64,000 bases of DNA from Drosophila persimilis. Lineage: Eukaryota; Arthropoda; Insecta; Diptera; Drosophilidae. Every line of letters starts with the position of its first letter. Position 1 is the stretch's first letter. Of the stretch, positions 1-13,900 are shown piece by piece. Both the position numbers and the translations under genes were made by a program. The notes under the pieces were generated by a model. It saw only the letters and a program-made list of their open reading frames with translations, ran no database searches and was not told where the DNA came from. Where the stretch lies: assembly GCF_003286085.1 (NCBI RefSeq), contig NW_020825289.1, forward strand, positions 10,664,001 to 10,728,000, written 5' to 3'.

Positions 1-3000
1 GGAGGGGAGGTATAACATTGTTGCAGTGGGCCCCGAGGGGGCAGCCACAGCTAAAAATAAACATAATCTAGATTTGGCCAGGTATTCATTCCAGTTCCTC
101 TCAAACTGTGCGATTTGTTGAGACATCAGCCTGGTCGCTTACTGTTAACGCTTGTCAGCCTGCACTCTCTGTCCCTCTCGCTCTGCATCTGCCACACGAT
201 GCCCTGCTTGCACTGTGTGTGTGACACATATCATCAATCTTGTTGTTGCTGTTTTTCCTCTCCTTGATCTGCGTGCCGCTGCGGCACACACCCCCCGAGG
301 CTGCCACTGAGGCTCGTTGTGAGGAAATGTGTCACATATTGATTTATGATCATGGCTCTTTTTCCTGAAACTGTTCCTTTGTAGTGCTCTCTCCCTCCTG
401 GAAACGTCTTCATTAGAAATGCGCACACACCAGCCTTCGTAATCCCGCCGGACTAAGACCCCAGACGAGCTTAGGCCTCGGATCCCATGACCAATCGCTC
501 AGAAGGAGAAACAGAGATGGGCAGAGAGAGAGAGAGATGCAGCGGTGCAGGTGCAGGTACTGAAGAATAGGGTACCACTTGGGATGGAAGAATAACGATG
601 GTTTCGAATCTATGTAGCCCTGGGGTATTTACTATATTGATCTACAGACTATAGTATTCCTCCCTATTCTCTATAGTTTCAAAGTTCTATTAAATTTAAG
701 AAAAAAACAAAGTAATTATAAGTTTCCTAAAATACAAATTTCCAATCAGCCGTCAATCAATCAAAAGAACCGACACATCATCCACCATCAAATCAAATTT
801 CCCCTGGGCGGTGCCGGTCGGCTGGCCGGCCCCCCCACAGAGCTTGACTACTTAATTACACGGCCCCGATTCGGCAGGGCTAGGAAACCACTCCACAAAA
901 TGTGAATACAAAAACTTTTCCATGCCGTTTGGAAATCTAAAATCCACTTGAGCGGGATATGGCGCGTCAAGCCATAAAATATGAGCGCACCCAGTTATGC
1001 CGCAATAAAAATCGAATGCAAAACAGCAAAAAAAAAAAAAGAAAGAAAAAAAAAAACAGAGTTTTTAGCATAAAATGAAATTCAATATGGCAGACCACCC
1101 AAAGGCAAAAGGCAATGAATATGAATATGAATATGAATACGAATAGTGAATGAATGTCTCTATAGAGCACCATATGTGTGGTATGTATATGGAGAATCTC
1201 TGCCATTGTCGAACCAAATTTATGGGCAACAGTTGGTCCGAAGAAAGGAAAGAAATTACGGGGAAACTTTGAAGCCCGCACCTGCTTTTCGGCGACAGCG
1301 CAGCTTTTGGATGGATGGACAAAGGATGGATCGGATCTGCTCTGCTCGATATATGGGAACCCTTGTGTGTGTGTGTGATCCAGCTTTCCCATGTTTCTCA
1401 CGTAAACGTGTGCCATAAAACTTGTAGCTACCATTAAAGTTATATGCCACTTGATAACGTTTTGGAATACGAAATCCCCGACATTGCCCCATACATTTCC
1501 GATCTTCTCGCTTACGTCTCTGTATATCTTATGGTCTTTTCCTCTTTAGTATCTGTGTGTTTTGTTGTATCTCTTTGCTTTTGGCATTTAAATGGAGCTC
1601 TGTGTGCTTTTATTTTCACATGCCATTCACACAGCTGCGGCAGCTGTCAAACGTAATGGGAGAAGAAATGAAAACTGCGTCACTGCGTCATGAAAGACGC
1701 TTTTTAAAGACTATTTTTAGTGTGAGGGGGGGATCGACAGGGTCGAGTGTGGTGCCCAGAGCTGTGTGGAGTTTTTACAAGACGGAAATTTGTGGAATCC
1801 ATTCGTCCCACTGTGCCAGCTAATTTATCTTTCTCCGCTCTCCACAAGGACCACACACCCAGAAAATTGCCAACAACGAAATAGACTTTTGCCTTTTGGC
1901 ACTTCGCGTGGCGGAAAGTAAATTGAATTTGCGGCAATTAAAAGAGAGGCACAACTAAATGTGAAACCGTTGAATGCAAATTATCGCCTGCCGCCGATTT
2001 ATGGCGCCCCCAAAACGTGACTAGCAAGCTGTTTGCCGCATTTATTTCCATTTCATGCTCTTCTTCAGGTCTTTTTTTTTTTTTTTTGGAGACCGAAACC
2101 GAAAATTTGCATGCCCATAAAATGGAATCGTTAAAAAAAGGTTTGAAGGTCATTGGAGCAGTGCCTTTCAGAGCAGGGGAGAGAGGGAGAGCCACTGAGG
2201 TGAGAGGTAAGCCGAGGCAGAATTTTTACAGTTATGTAGCTCCAGCCAGCAGTGCCAGGTGCAAGGGAGAAACAGGGACGGCGAGAGTGGCCACCACCGG
2301 CGCAGCTGTCGCGGCCTGAAATGGAGAGGGGCCAAGGATCATGCAAAAGCTCTTCTGCTACAGTCTCTCGAAGAAGTATTGAAACAACTCCAGTTTCAAT
2401 TTTATATGGAAATAATTTCCACCTGCCTAACAAGTCGCTGTAACAATTTTATTTTCTTGATTATTTCCAGACGAACCTCGAAAACCCAACAGCCCCGGGG
2501 CTACCTTTTCGGTCTACCTGGCCGATTCATCTGTCCTCGCTGTCGTCACAGGTACACACACACGCACTACTCGTCCGTCCGTCCGCACAGTGGAGTGGTG
2601 GTGGAGTGGAGGCTTCGCTGCCGTCCGGACCGGACCGCTCTGTCTGTCCGTTAACTGCTTTTTTAGTGAATTCCGTGATTATTGCTTGAATGTTTCTTTC
2701 CGGTATTCGGGCCCCCTCTCTTCCACTCACTCGCTCTCTCACATTCTCTGTTTCTGCTTCTGTCTCTCCCTGGCCAGTGTCACTGTGTGTCTCGTCTGCT
2801 TCTTCTTGTACCTTTTTGTGTACCTTTTTTCGTTGTTACTTTTGGTCATAAGGTTCGGCTCGGATCGGATCGGTTCGACTCTTCTCTTCTCTCCTCTGCT
2901 CTCCTCGTCTCGTCTTGTCTCTTTTTCGGGCCCGGGCTCGGACCGGGCCGCGTGCTGTGTGGTCGAGTTAATGTCTTCATAATTCTTCTGATTTTTCTTC

Positions 3001-6000
3001 TCTCTTTTGTTGTTGCTGTTATGTCTTGCTTCGTTCGTTGCTCGTTCGTGTGGGCCGGCAGACAGACGACTGATGAAGACAATAACAGTTTTATGTGCGG
3101 CCGCTTCGAACCCCACCCCCCTCCTGGGAGCACACCTTTGCCTTTGGCCTGCACGAACCGAACCTGGCCCTAATGAAGCCCAAGCTGTGGCCGAGTACAT
3201 ATCGTTTTTTCCGTCTTTTATTTTGAGAGTTCCAGTTCCCCGCGCCAGCTGCAGATGCCACGCACACGAACATCTCTATAGAGGTGTGTGATCTCTCTCT
3301 CTCTCTCTGTGTGTGTGTGAGTGTGTTTCGGGGCCACGATTCGCTTGATGAAGCTGTCAATCGTTGGGATCCCCGCGTGTGGGTGTTATGTGGGCCATTG
3401 GGTATGGCTCTCTGTCTCCGGTGTTAAAAGCGAGGCGAAGCAGGATCGATAAGCTGATAATGGGTCATGGGATTACGTAAAAAGAGAGAGGGAGCGATAC
3501 AGTGCGGTGGTATTTATGAATGGAAGAACGTTATGCATAAGCTAAAACGCTGAAATCCGATTAAATATTAAGAATTTATCGAAAGGATCTCACCAATAAA
3601 AATTATAGAGTAATAGAATAAATTCGATTTGTTCCTATACATAGAGTTCTTCTATCTTTCCTTTATAGAGAGATACCCTTTCGTATATGGCATTCTTGGA
3701 GAGTCATGTTCTGTTCGAAGGGTCCGGCCGTACAGAGAATCTGCATTTCTTGGAAGGAGTGAACATTTCTAGGCGTAGACTTCTTTTCCACGGTCCTTAT
3801 CTTGTTTTGCTTTCAACACGCCCAGCATGTCGAATTACCGTTAACTTGTTAAGCACTTCCTCCCTGTGTCGGTCTCTATCGCAGTGTCGTGTCCCACTCG
3901 TGGAGTAACCGTAAGCCGGAAATGCTTGTAGGCGTGAGATATCTTCATCGACATTGTAGTCGGGGCCGGCCTTCTGGGAAGCAAGCGACGCATCGATGGA
4001 TCTATTCCACCCCTGCTGAAAGGGAATGGAATGGCAATTTATGCAGGTATCTCTCCATCCATCCCTCTCCATCTCTCTCTTTCCCTCTCTATGTGTGTGT
4101 CACTCCTCAAGTGAGTTTGCCCAAGGATTACTCTCCACTCCACTCTACTCTCGCCACTTGAGATCCCGACTCACCCTCGCTTTTGCTTTCGGTTCACTCC
4201 CTTTGATCTTTACTGGCTCTTCTTCAATTTTTTTTTTTAGTATTTCGTATTTATAAATACTTTTGGTATATTTTGTATTTTGTATCCCCATGATACGAGT
4301 ATCTCCCCCTTGGAAATATCATATAATAAATATTGATCGAAAGTGTGACAATGATTTATTTGCCTTACACCTTCCCCACGCTCGAAATCTTATCTGGGAG
4401 ATAACAATCTGGAAATTATAATATTTGACTAACGGTCTCTGAAAGTCGATAGCAATGCTATCTGCCAGAGGTTGAGGTCTTGATTAAATATTTGTTTTAC
4501 CTACATGGTGGCTTGAGTAAGGTTGGAAGACACAGGATAAGGAAGTTATCTTGGCTTGGTCTTGAGATAGTTAAAAGTCTTCAGTCCTGTGGTATATTCT
4601 GTATATTTTCTCTCTCCCGCTATTTGCAAGTAAACAAAGGCCTTCCCCTACATCTTTCGTACGTCCGATGTTTATCCAATCCATTAGGATCCACTGCCTG
4701 ATTGACAATTTCAGAGTTTGTGCCACTGAGCTACTGGTTTTGGTTTTCTGCTTTCGTTTTGGCCATGTTAATTTGAGAAATGTTTGCCCATTGTCCGTGC
4801 GTGTCTGTGTGTGTGTGTGGATGCCACAAATATTTGTGTTTGTGTTTGTTTTTCATGGACAGTTGTGAAAAGAGTGCGACGAATGGAATGGAAGGGGGCA
4901 ATGGACAGTGGAGAGTGGACAGCGGCGGATATCGTGGCATGACTAAACAAATTTATTGCCTACTGCCAGCAGCGGCAGCAACGTGAAGACTTCTTCAAAA
5001 TGCCGCCAATGTTTCCCAACTTCCTGTGCAAAGTGTGTATCTCTATCTTTCTCTCTCTCTCTCGGTGTGTGTTTGCCTTACAATTGGCACAGCGCAAAAT
5101 GACGAAGGGGAGGTAGGCAGAGGAGTCGCGACAAGCGATTTCATTCATGAATTTATACGTATCTCATAGATACACCGAGCGTACATGGCCTGCATCGATA
5201 GTGCGGCATTGCCTTAAATGAGAATTCAGTTTGGCTTAAATATTTGTTGGCCGGACTCTTGGGGCAAATGTCGCGGTACAGACCAAACGGATACAGTAGA
5301 GACCTAACCAAAGCGGATTTAAGCGAATTTTAGGGAACTTTTTATAGATCAGTCCAATAATCAATCTATGGAATTTTATCGTATTATGTTTCCATTGATT
5401 CATGAACCTCTATACTGACAAACTTGATCCCTCAGCTGTAGCAGCTCTTGAGTAGAGCATCTTTTTTTACGCTCGGCTTCATTTGGCATTCAGATCATGT
5501 GAGGAAACGTCATCCCCTCAGAGCCCGCCAGACAGCGAAAGACCCCAGACCTCCCAGTAGCGCAACAAAAATGGATAAAATAAATAAAAATAATAATAAT
5601 GATCACGTTGAGTAATTTGCATAGTTCCCAAAAAAAAATAAACGCACTTTGGCAGCGTTGTTGCTTTTGTTGTTGGTTGGACGTGTGTGTTCGTCCGGTT
5701 CGTTAGACAATTTTAATGTCTTAATATATTTCGTTAAATTGAGTCATTAAAATAAATCGCCATGGACGGTGCCCGATGTCGATGACGACGTCGGCGCCAT
5801 CACGATCGATCGTTTGCTGCAACTTTCCAGAAGAGTTCAGGGCAGGAGAAGACCACGTTACAACAGAGCCCCAAGAGACTTTACGAGAAATAATTGAGAT
5901 ACAGAGAGAGAAGACAGAAAGCACCAAGTTGCAGGAAGAGATCGAGAAGAGGCAACCGCAAAACAACAACAGAGCAAGACACGCCACGCGGAGCAGCAGC

Positions 6001-7777
6001 AGCAGCAGCAGGAACCGGAGGAGACCAGCAACATCGACAACAACCATGATGAAGACATCAAGTTGTAACAAGGAGGGAAGTCTATCTTCGGCGGGGTCGA
6101 ATCGTTTTATACCCTTCCCAGATCACTCAATCTTCCAGCAACTAAGCGATGGCGCAGCAGATGATTGAGTGATATAGTGATCCGATCAAAGCACTGCAAA
6201 AAGGCTTTGCCAGCAAGCGAGAGAGAGCCCAAAGAGAAGAAGCGAGAAATTTTGGGGACGGCCGAGCGCAGTTTTACCAACACTGGAGTGCTGCAGCAAC
6301 AATAAACCGCGTGCGTCAGTGAAATTTTTTATTCGGTATTTTTTTTGTGCCTTTGGGCCACCCGTATCGAACCACCTCGCTCGCCTGCCTGCCCCTTCTA
6401 CATTTGCACCAGCCGCAACAATAAACAAAAATGCTTTTTGCTTTTGGCACTGATTGTTTACAGTTCTCTTTCGGGTTTAGCAATTGAGATATAGCGATCT
6501 TTGCATACCCTTTCTCCGGCTGCCTGCCGATACTTGATTAGCCCGTCCTGCATTACGTCACGCGTCTTTCTAATCAGTCCGCCAAGGAGTGAGAGCATTC
6601 CCGACAAGAGCCACGCTACAACCACAACGCATTCCATTCGAAAGAGCATCTGCAGCGGGGGGTGGGACAGAGAGAGCGAGGGAGAGACAGCAGCAGCACG
6701 TACGAAACGACTCGACTCTCGCGGAGAGCTCTGAGCAGAGCAGAGCCCGCGCCCACCCATGTTGGGGCTGACTGAGGCTGCGGTTGCTCACACACACACA
6801 CACACACACACATTTAAACAAACAGCATTGTTGTTTACGATTTTACCCTTGCGGTAGGTATCCCTACTTCGAGCAGATGTTTGCAACGCAGAGAATGAAG
6901 CAGTACGAAAAGCATATAGTAAATGCGAGTATGAATATTTTTTAGATCGTATCACTGTCGATATTTTATGTTTGCTAATCGCTCCGAAAGGGTATCAAGG
7001 GCTTCGGCACACCCAGCTAAACCTCCTTTCTTGTTTTCATGTTGCGGCTTCCAAAGCTTTTTGCCTTTTTGGAAGGCTGCTGTTGCTGCTGCTGCTGCTG
7101 ATGTTGCTATTGCTTTCCCTTGGGTCTCCTGCTGCCACACGGACCTGGTCGTTGCTGTTTTTGGCGCTAGCTGCAGTTGCAGTATCTGTTTCTTTACTTC
7201 TTTTGCGGTCAGACCCCACTCTGCTGCACAGTAGCGCCAAAGTAATGAAGTTGTCTGTGGATACGTCTGTCCGTCCGAATCCAGATCTTGAGCCCTGCTG
7301 TGTGTGGCAGCCCAGAGAGTGGAAATAGTCATTTTGGGTCTGACATGAGTGGATTTCTGTGTGTCAAAAGGATTGGCTTTGAACATATTGTAATGCTTGC
7401 TAACAGATACCAGATTTAATGGCGTAGAAAAGTCTTTTTATAGAACTAAATCCTCCACGCTCTTTAGCCATAAAAAAATACATTTGCATATAAGCCGATT
7501 GCCGATGCCCGCATATTTCGCATAGATTTTGGCTAATCACTGTAATTAATAGGCTGACTTGTGTGGGGAACAGCTCAATTAACCAGAGGGCGAGCAAACC
7601 TGATCAAAAGAAAACGAAACAAGGCGAAATGAAACGAAAACTAAAAATATTGCGAGAGATATTGGCAATAAAATTTATTGGGGACTGTCTCCACGGCTTA
7701 ATGGCCGCATTAAGCAAAAGTTACACGGCGAATGGCTCTGTTTTTTCCTCTGTTTTTGCTTGATTTTGACCACTTAC
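1..7777. other. Non-coding flank / probable intron of the unknown minus-strand gene
   Basis: No exon-like open frame with good splice sites was found apart from a weak candidate at 5776-6168. The stretch holds low-complexity DNA: a GAATAT tandem near 1114-1146, a poly-T run near 2071-2088, TC and GT runs around 3290-3325, CAG repeats near 5990-6010, a CA run near 6787-6812 and GCT repeats near 7080-7100. If the exon at 7778-7906 belongs to a gene reading leftwards, all of this lies in its following intron, which would then exceed 7.7 kb. The intron assignment is an inference. Confidence 0.4.
5776..6168 (+). CDS. Weak candidate small ORF or 5'-UTR, 130 codons
   Basis: An open frame of 130 codons starts with two nearby Met codons. 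It has a Glu/Lys/Arg-rich middle that could form a short helix (EIIEIQREKTES...), then a Ser run encoded by AGC repeats, and ends in a Ser/Asp-rich tail. I recognise no family. The purine-rich composition alone could keep the frame open, and no splice sites or promoter motif support it. It is more likely untranslated leader or chance, and is listed only because it is the longest orderly frame in the left 7 kb. Confidence 0.15.
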   Translation: MSMTTSAPSRSIVCCNFPEEFRAGEDHVTTEPQETLREIIEIQREKTESTKLQEEIEKRQPQNNNRARHATRSSSSSSRNRRRPATSTTTMMKTSSCNKEGSLSSAGSNRFIPFPDHSIFQQLSDGAADD

Positions 7778-7906
7778 CTTATCAATTTGATCGAGCGCCA
7801 CTTGGGCATCCACCCAGCTGGTCCGTATGTACAGATCCGAGAATAATTTCTCATCGACCACGTCGCCGTGGGTGTCCGGTACGCGGGGTAGGCTGTCCCT
7901 GTCCAT
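7778..7906 (-). CDS. First coding exon (43 codons) of an unrecognised gene
   Basis: On the minus strand, ATG at 7906 sits in a strong fly Kozak context (gcagccATGG) and opens 43 codons (MDRDSLPRVP...) that end exactly at a consensus donor AAG|GTAAGTGG, phase 0. The peptide is well mixed and looks like folded-protein sequence (DEKLFSDLYIRTSWVDAQVA), unlike the low-complexity DNA around it. An AG about 20 bases upstream of the ATG (aaaacag) could be a 3' splice site, so the 5' UTR may start in another exon. No continuation exon is visible at lower coordinates, so the rest of the gene probably lies left of the window. I do not recognise the product. Confidence 0.6.
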
Positions 7907-10900
7907 GGCTGCCGTATCTTTAGCTGTTTTAGCGCTAACACGGGCGGGGGAATACTGCCAATCTCTCTCGCTTTCGATATACAGTGCCTGCTGTCTGTCT
8001 GCGACCTGAGGTGTAGACAGATACAGTGCGTGCTGTGGAATTGTCTTCGCTTCTTTATTTGATTAGTTTTCCTTGTGTTTTAGTAATTTGTTCGGCTGCA
8101 TTTTGGCCCGCACTCTGCATTCCCTCTAAAACAGAGTGGTTCTCTCTCTCCCTCTCTCTCTCTCTATTTATCTGTTCTCTCTCGGGCTGTGTATCTCTGG
8201 CCTCTCTTTTGTGTTGTTTGGTTTTGTTGTGATTGCTGGCTTCGTTGCTCGAATCTTTTTTCGACTCGGATTTTGGTTAGATCGAGTATCGGGTTTATTT
8301 TCTTCACTCACGGCCGGACATTTGGGCACAATTTGTTGGGAAATTCGGTGAATTTTTCACACATCATTTACACATGGAAAAGCAAGCGCGAACGCGACAA
8401 ACGGACGCCTCACGTTTTTCTTTGCAGCTCGTTTTCTTTGCTTCGCTCTCTCTCTGTATTTCTCTTCTCTGCTTTGCTCTTCATATACACTTACACACAC
8501 ATACACTTTGCGCACGTAGCCAGACGACGGTTTCGATTCGTTTTGGATTTTTGTTGCTGTGGCATTTAATTCATGGATTCGTTTCGTTTTTCGTTAATTT
8601 TGAACATTTCCTCTTCTGAGCTGATGTGATACTCTGATCTATCTTTTGCTGTTGCTGGTATATACCACACACTGGAGGAGAGGTCTGCTCTGCACACACA
8701 ACCGTTTCGTTTGGGGATCGCGAGCGTTTTGAGAGATGTATCTCTCAGATGCGGCACGCCAGAAGGCAGGCAGGCCAACAACTTTATTATGCGAGCGAGA
8801 CAGTGCTCTCGCTCTCTTTTTCTCTCTGCCTCTCTGGAACTGTCTGCGGCCATTTTGGTTCGGACACGGTATATTTATCATCGGGGTGGGACAGCTCAGA
8901 AAGCGGCTTTGTTTGAGCCTGGCAGACAACTTAGGCTCCTGGAGGAGAGCGATGGCAGGCCATACCCCTCTATTGTTTTACCACGGGTCTGAGAATGCTT
9001 ACTGCGAGGGTAGATCGAGAGATTTTTGTTCGTCTTGAGGAATATCGAATGGTATGAACGATACTCATGATATCGGCTGAACGTCTATTGTAAACTGTTT
9101 TATTAGTTACATTTTAAGAGAAAACCGGATTAAAATTGTATTTTAAATTGGCAAAGAAGCATGTTATTTCGTTACTATGATCTGCCTGTTCAGAAGAGAG
9201 AACTCGGTATAGTTTTAATATTGCTTGCAGTCGGTCATGGCCATATCAACTCGGATTTTCATGCTAATCATGAATATACATATGCACCCACTGATAAAAC
9301 TGAGCAGAGGAAAAGCTGAGAGGCAGGGCGCCTGCTCGCTAATTTCTATTGTTGGTGGTTTTTGTTGTTGCCACGACCACCCAAAAGGCTTTTTGATTGT
9401 TGTTGTAGCAGACCACCCAAAATATATTTGCTGCCGTTGTTGTTGTTGTTTTTGCTGCCTTCATTAAACTCAACGACCGGCGTTGTGGGTGGTCGCAGCC
9501 TTAGCCCGACCGCGTTTCCTCTCTCCTGGCCTGTTGCTGCGGCCTTCAGCGTCGACGTTGGCGCTGGGCAGCAAAGCTTTTATTGTCTGTAACTTTTTTG
9601 TGTGTGTTGGTGGGGAGCGCGTGCGTGGCAGGCTTTGGCGCTGGCTGCGTGAACTCTTGGCAAATTTGTTAACTTCGTCTTGCAGTTGTTGTTGCTGCCT
9701 CGCTGATGTCTGTTTTTGCATGTTATTTCAATACAAAATGATGAGGCAGGATGTTTTGGTTTTCCTTTTGTTTCTGCCTCATCTTCTCCCCAGCGCGACT
9801 GTGTGTGTACCCCACACGTCGAAAATGCAGAAATATATATTACAGTGATTTTAATATATTCTTTGGGCGAAAATCGAAAAAAATGCCACTACAGTTCTAC
9901 TTAAGAAACAAAAAACAAATACAAATTTTAGCCTTACCAAAAAAATGTTAAACACACAAAATAAACACCAAATAGAGCTAAAGTACCAACAGATCTATAA
10001 GCTTTTCAGAACAACCAATCCATGAAGATACCTTTAAAAAATATTTTTCGCTTCCCGCTGAGTATTTTTTGTTCCAACTGCAGCAGAGCAGAGCCCACAT
10101 CGTCGTACAATTTATGAATGAAAATGCATCTTTTACATGGTGACCCCCACCCCACCCTGATATCCACACACCGCACCACTTCTCCTCTGGTTTCTCTTTC
10201 CACTCCAACAACAACAACACCGAAAAAAAGATCCACCGCAAAAATTGGCGCTCGATTCTGCCTCGGAATTCCAATTCGAATGCAACTGCAGCGTCATGGA
10301 CCATTGGTGGAGGAAGAAAGAGAGGTGGCGGGGCCGGGGATGTGAATGTGGATGGGGACCCACCACCAAGCAGGGGGCTATTACAATCAAACAGTCAAAG
10401 CAGCAGCAACAACAAAAATAACAACAACAACAGACAACATTGATGAGGAGCAGCGCACACGCTGCAGTTGCCTCTGCCTGCCCCACTCTCTCTTCCTCTC
10501 ATTCTCTATCCCTGTCTAACCCACTCACCTGAACACTGCATCAATGTGAATGGCTGGCCTGGCTCTTGGTCTCTCATCAAACGTACTCTCGCGCTCCCGC
10601 TCTCTATCAGTTGGCCTGCGTGTGGCGCTTTTTGGCGACATGGGCGGCATTTTTTTGCCATAGCAGCTTCAGCTTGCATATTTTAGCTTTATCCATTGCT
10701 CTCTCTCTCTCTCTCTCTCTCTCTTCTACTCTCTGAAGATTGCGCCATCTTTACATACACTCGCACACACGCTGAGCGTGCTCGCTCTCGAGTTTTTGCT
10801 CTCAATGACTTGCATTTTGTTTTGCTTTCGCTCATTTCGCCTGCAGCAGCAGCAGCTCCAATCCCCCAGTGGTCCCCCATAAACACAGCACAACAGAGAG

Positions 10901-13900
10901 ACAGAGAGCGAGAGAGCACGAACGCAAGAGAGGGACTTACTCACATGTATACTGTGGGCTGCGCCTGTGTGGCGGCGGCAGCTGCCACTGGACCACCAAC
11001 GTTGAGAGGAGTTTGCTTTGAGAGCTTCATTTGCCGTTTCATTTGGAGTTGGTGTTGGAGAGGGAGCCCCGGAGACAGAGATGGAGACAGAGGCTGTTTT
11101 TATGGCTGGAGTTGAAGTTTGGATATTTTTTTTCCAGCCTGCGGAGGGAGCTTTGGTCCAGGGCTGATTGATCGTTGATTGTCATTCACAATTTCGTTAA
11201 GAGAAACATTAAAGGTAGTGATGGGGCACTAGGGGTAGGAAAATTCATCTGCTGGGATTCAAGTCGGACTTGAAAATTACAATTTGTATAGGTGAATATT
11301 TTTATGTGTGCCTTGGATCTTCCAAGGTCCAATTTACGGAGAGTGAATGATTTCGTTTCGTTCGTCTCGCTTGATTTCTATGACGCTTGGTCTTCTCTCT
11401 CCACCCTCCACTCTCCGGCTAACTCTGTTACTCCTTCTGCGACTTTAACGACAGGCTGTTTGTTTTTAATCGTATAATGTCTTAATTTATAGTGCAACGT
11501 TGCCTAGACCTCCACTTGATATCCCGTCCCCGAGCGAGCGGACCCCTTTCCTCTACCCACCATCCATCTACACAAATGCAATTGCATTTGTCACTGGCCT
11601 ATAACGACATTAACATTACTACATTGCCGGCTGGTTTCATTCTTTCTCTGCCTCGTCCTTCTTGGCCTTGCTTCTCTTTACAGCTTTGGTGTTTACTCTT
11701 ATTCGTGCTCTCTCTCTCTTCCTGTTGCCATCCCATCCCAGGTGACGATCACTCGCTCTGCCACTTAAAGTTTAACTGCCTCGCATTCGCATTCGCTAAG
11801 AAAGCTTTTCTGGCTGCAAGGAGAGCAAGGAGAAGCTCTGTGGAGTGCAGGCAATTTTTATGGCTAAGCTTTGTTGTTGCTGTGTGGCTGTGTTGCCGCT
11901 GCATTATTGCGGTGCATTTAATGTAATAATTACTATTTGCCACCGGTAATACGTAGGCCGGCTGTGGCAGTGGCAGCAGATCGCCCAAGTCTCAATTCCC
12001 CTGCGATGGGTTGTGGATGGGGATGGATGGCGTGTGTGGTTTGCTCTTTCTGTAGCTTTTGTGGTTGTTGTTGTTTTGGTTAACTCGTTATCTTGGCGTC
12101 GGCTTTTGCGGTTGGGTCTGGGACGGGGACTTAGACTGGGACTGGGGGTCTGGGGGTCTGGCGACTGGAGACTGGGTCTGGGGACGACTGGTGCAGAGGT
12201 AGCCTTCGGTTCGGTTCGGTTCGTTTGTTCATGTAATCAACCGCCCCGTCCAACAGCAACTGGCAACTGGCAGCCGGCAACAGCAGCGGCAACGGCAACC
12301 CCCTCCTGATTCGCTGTGTGTGGGCTTTTCCAGCTTCTTGTGTGGTCCTGTCAGGCTTTCAACTCTGCTTCGCTCCATCTCTCTCTGCCCCTGCCTCTGC
12401 CTCTGCCTCTCCATAACCTCTCCCTCTTTGGGTTTTGGATTTTGTTTTCGTGGGGCTTTTTTTTTTGTTGCGATGCCTAGGGATCGATGGCTTTTTGGTT
12501 ATCATTTGGCAAAGCCTACGCGTGACGACATTTCCAGCCAGAAGTCCATTCCAGATGGAATGGAAAGTGCCAAGCGGGTGGTCTCTCTTTCTCTTTCTGT
12601 CTGTGTTGGGTAGATCGTATGTGTGGGTGGCTGAGAAGTTAGGCAATTAATTGAATTAACCCTCCCATTAAGGCATAGACTTCCTTCACTGAATCTTAGC
12701 AAAAGATCATCATAATTTTTCCACCTCTTTCCACCTTTTTTTTTGGAGGCACCCGACCCTGCTCTTCTCATAAACACCTCCCACATGGTCGGAGATCTCA
12801 CTCAGTTTCTGCGATTGCAGCTGCAAATCCTTCACCCATTAATTCTCTGGTAATCCCCAGTCCTCTGACATCAGTTAAGCTCAGCGCATAACCCATTTCG
12901 AAGTCGGGATGTGTTAATGTGACTGCAACGACGATAACGACAATAAGAGAAAGAGAGGGAGAGAGAGAAAGATCGGAACGGAACGAACCCAGAGATCGGA
13001 GAGAAGCAAGGCAACAACAAGCTTAAGATAGATATAAAAGTAAGGCGATAAGCATGGAACCGTCACTGGGTCTGTCTGTCGGTCGACGTCGTTTTCGATG
13101 GAGATGTGTGGATGTGGAGATGGGAGAGCGGAGAGCGGAGAAGGGGCACCAGAAGAATGTTGACGATGCATGCGTTTTGCGTTGGCTGTCAAATTAATTT
13201 CGTACGCTTCCCCGACTGCGATTACCCGAGAGCACGACGACAATCCGAGCTCGACTTCGACTTCGACTTTGACTGCGTGGGCGAGCTCCGCTCCAAGGGC
13301 CCAGGTCCGAAGAAGTGGCGATATGGAGAGAGGGGGGTAATTTACATCTCTTTGGAGACGCATGCATAATTTTGAGTTTGACAGTGTCCACGGAGCGGAG
13401 TGGGATACGGGGAACAGACCCTACACTCATGACGCAGGCAGCGACATCCTTAGCATACTTAAGGCTGGTGAAATGTGAAATGGTACCCCAGCTCCTCCCA
13501 CTCCCACTCTTGCTTCTCCTCCTCCCCCCACCCATATGTATAGAATTCGCCACAAAAGCCCCCTGCGTCCGAGAATTCGTGGAATGACTGCACAAATCGT
13601 TACCTGGGTGGTCCCTCCACTCGACTTGACTCGACTCCACTCCACTCGAGTCGCCTCGACTCGGGTTCGACTTTGGCTTTAGCTCGGACCTCGAGATGGC
13701 GACTCGCCCGGTGGTTTATGAGGCACGTGCGCTGGCGTTCACTGCCCATTGAGTTGCTTATTTACGGCTTGAAGGTATTTCGTTCCCCCAATACCCTATC
13801 CCAATCCCAAGCCCAGTACCAATCACAATCACCAAACCCCGTGTGCCCCATCCATCCCACGCTACGGCTGTATTTATATTGGTGTGAAGTCAAGTGAAGT

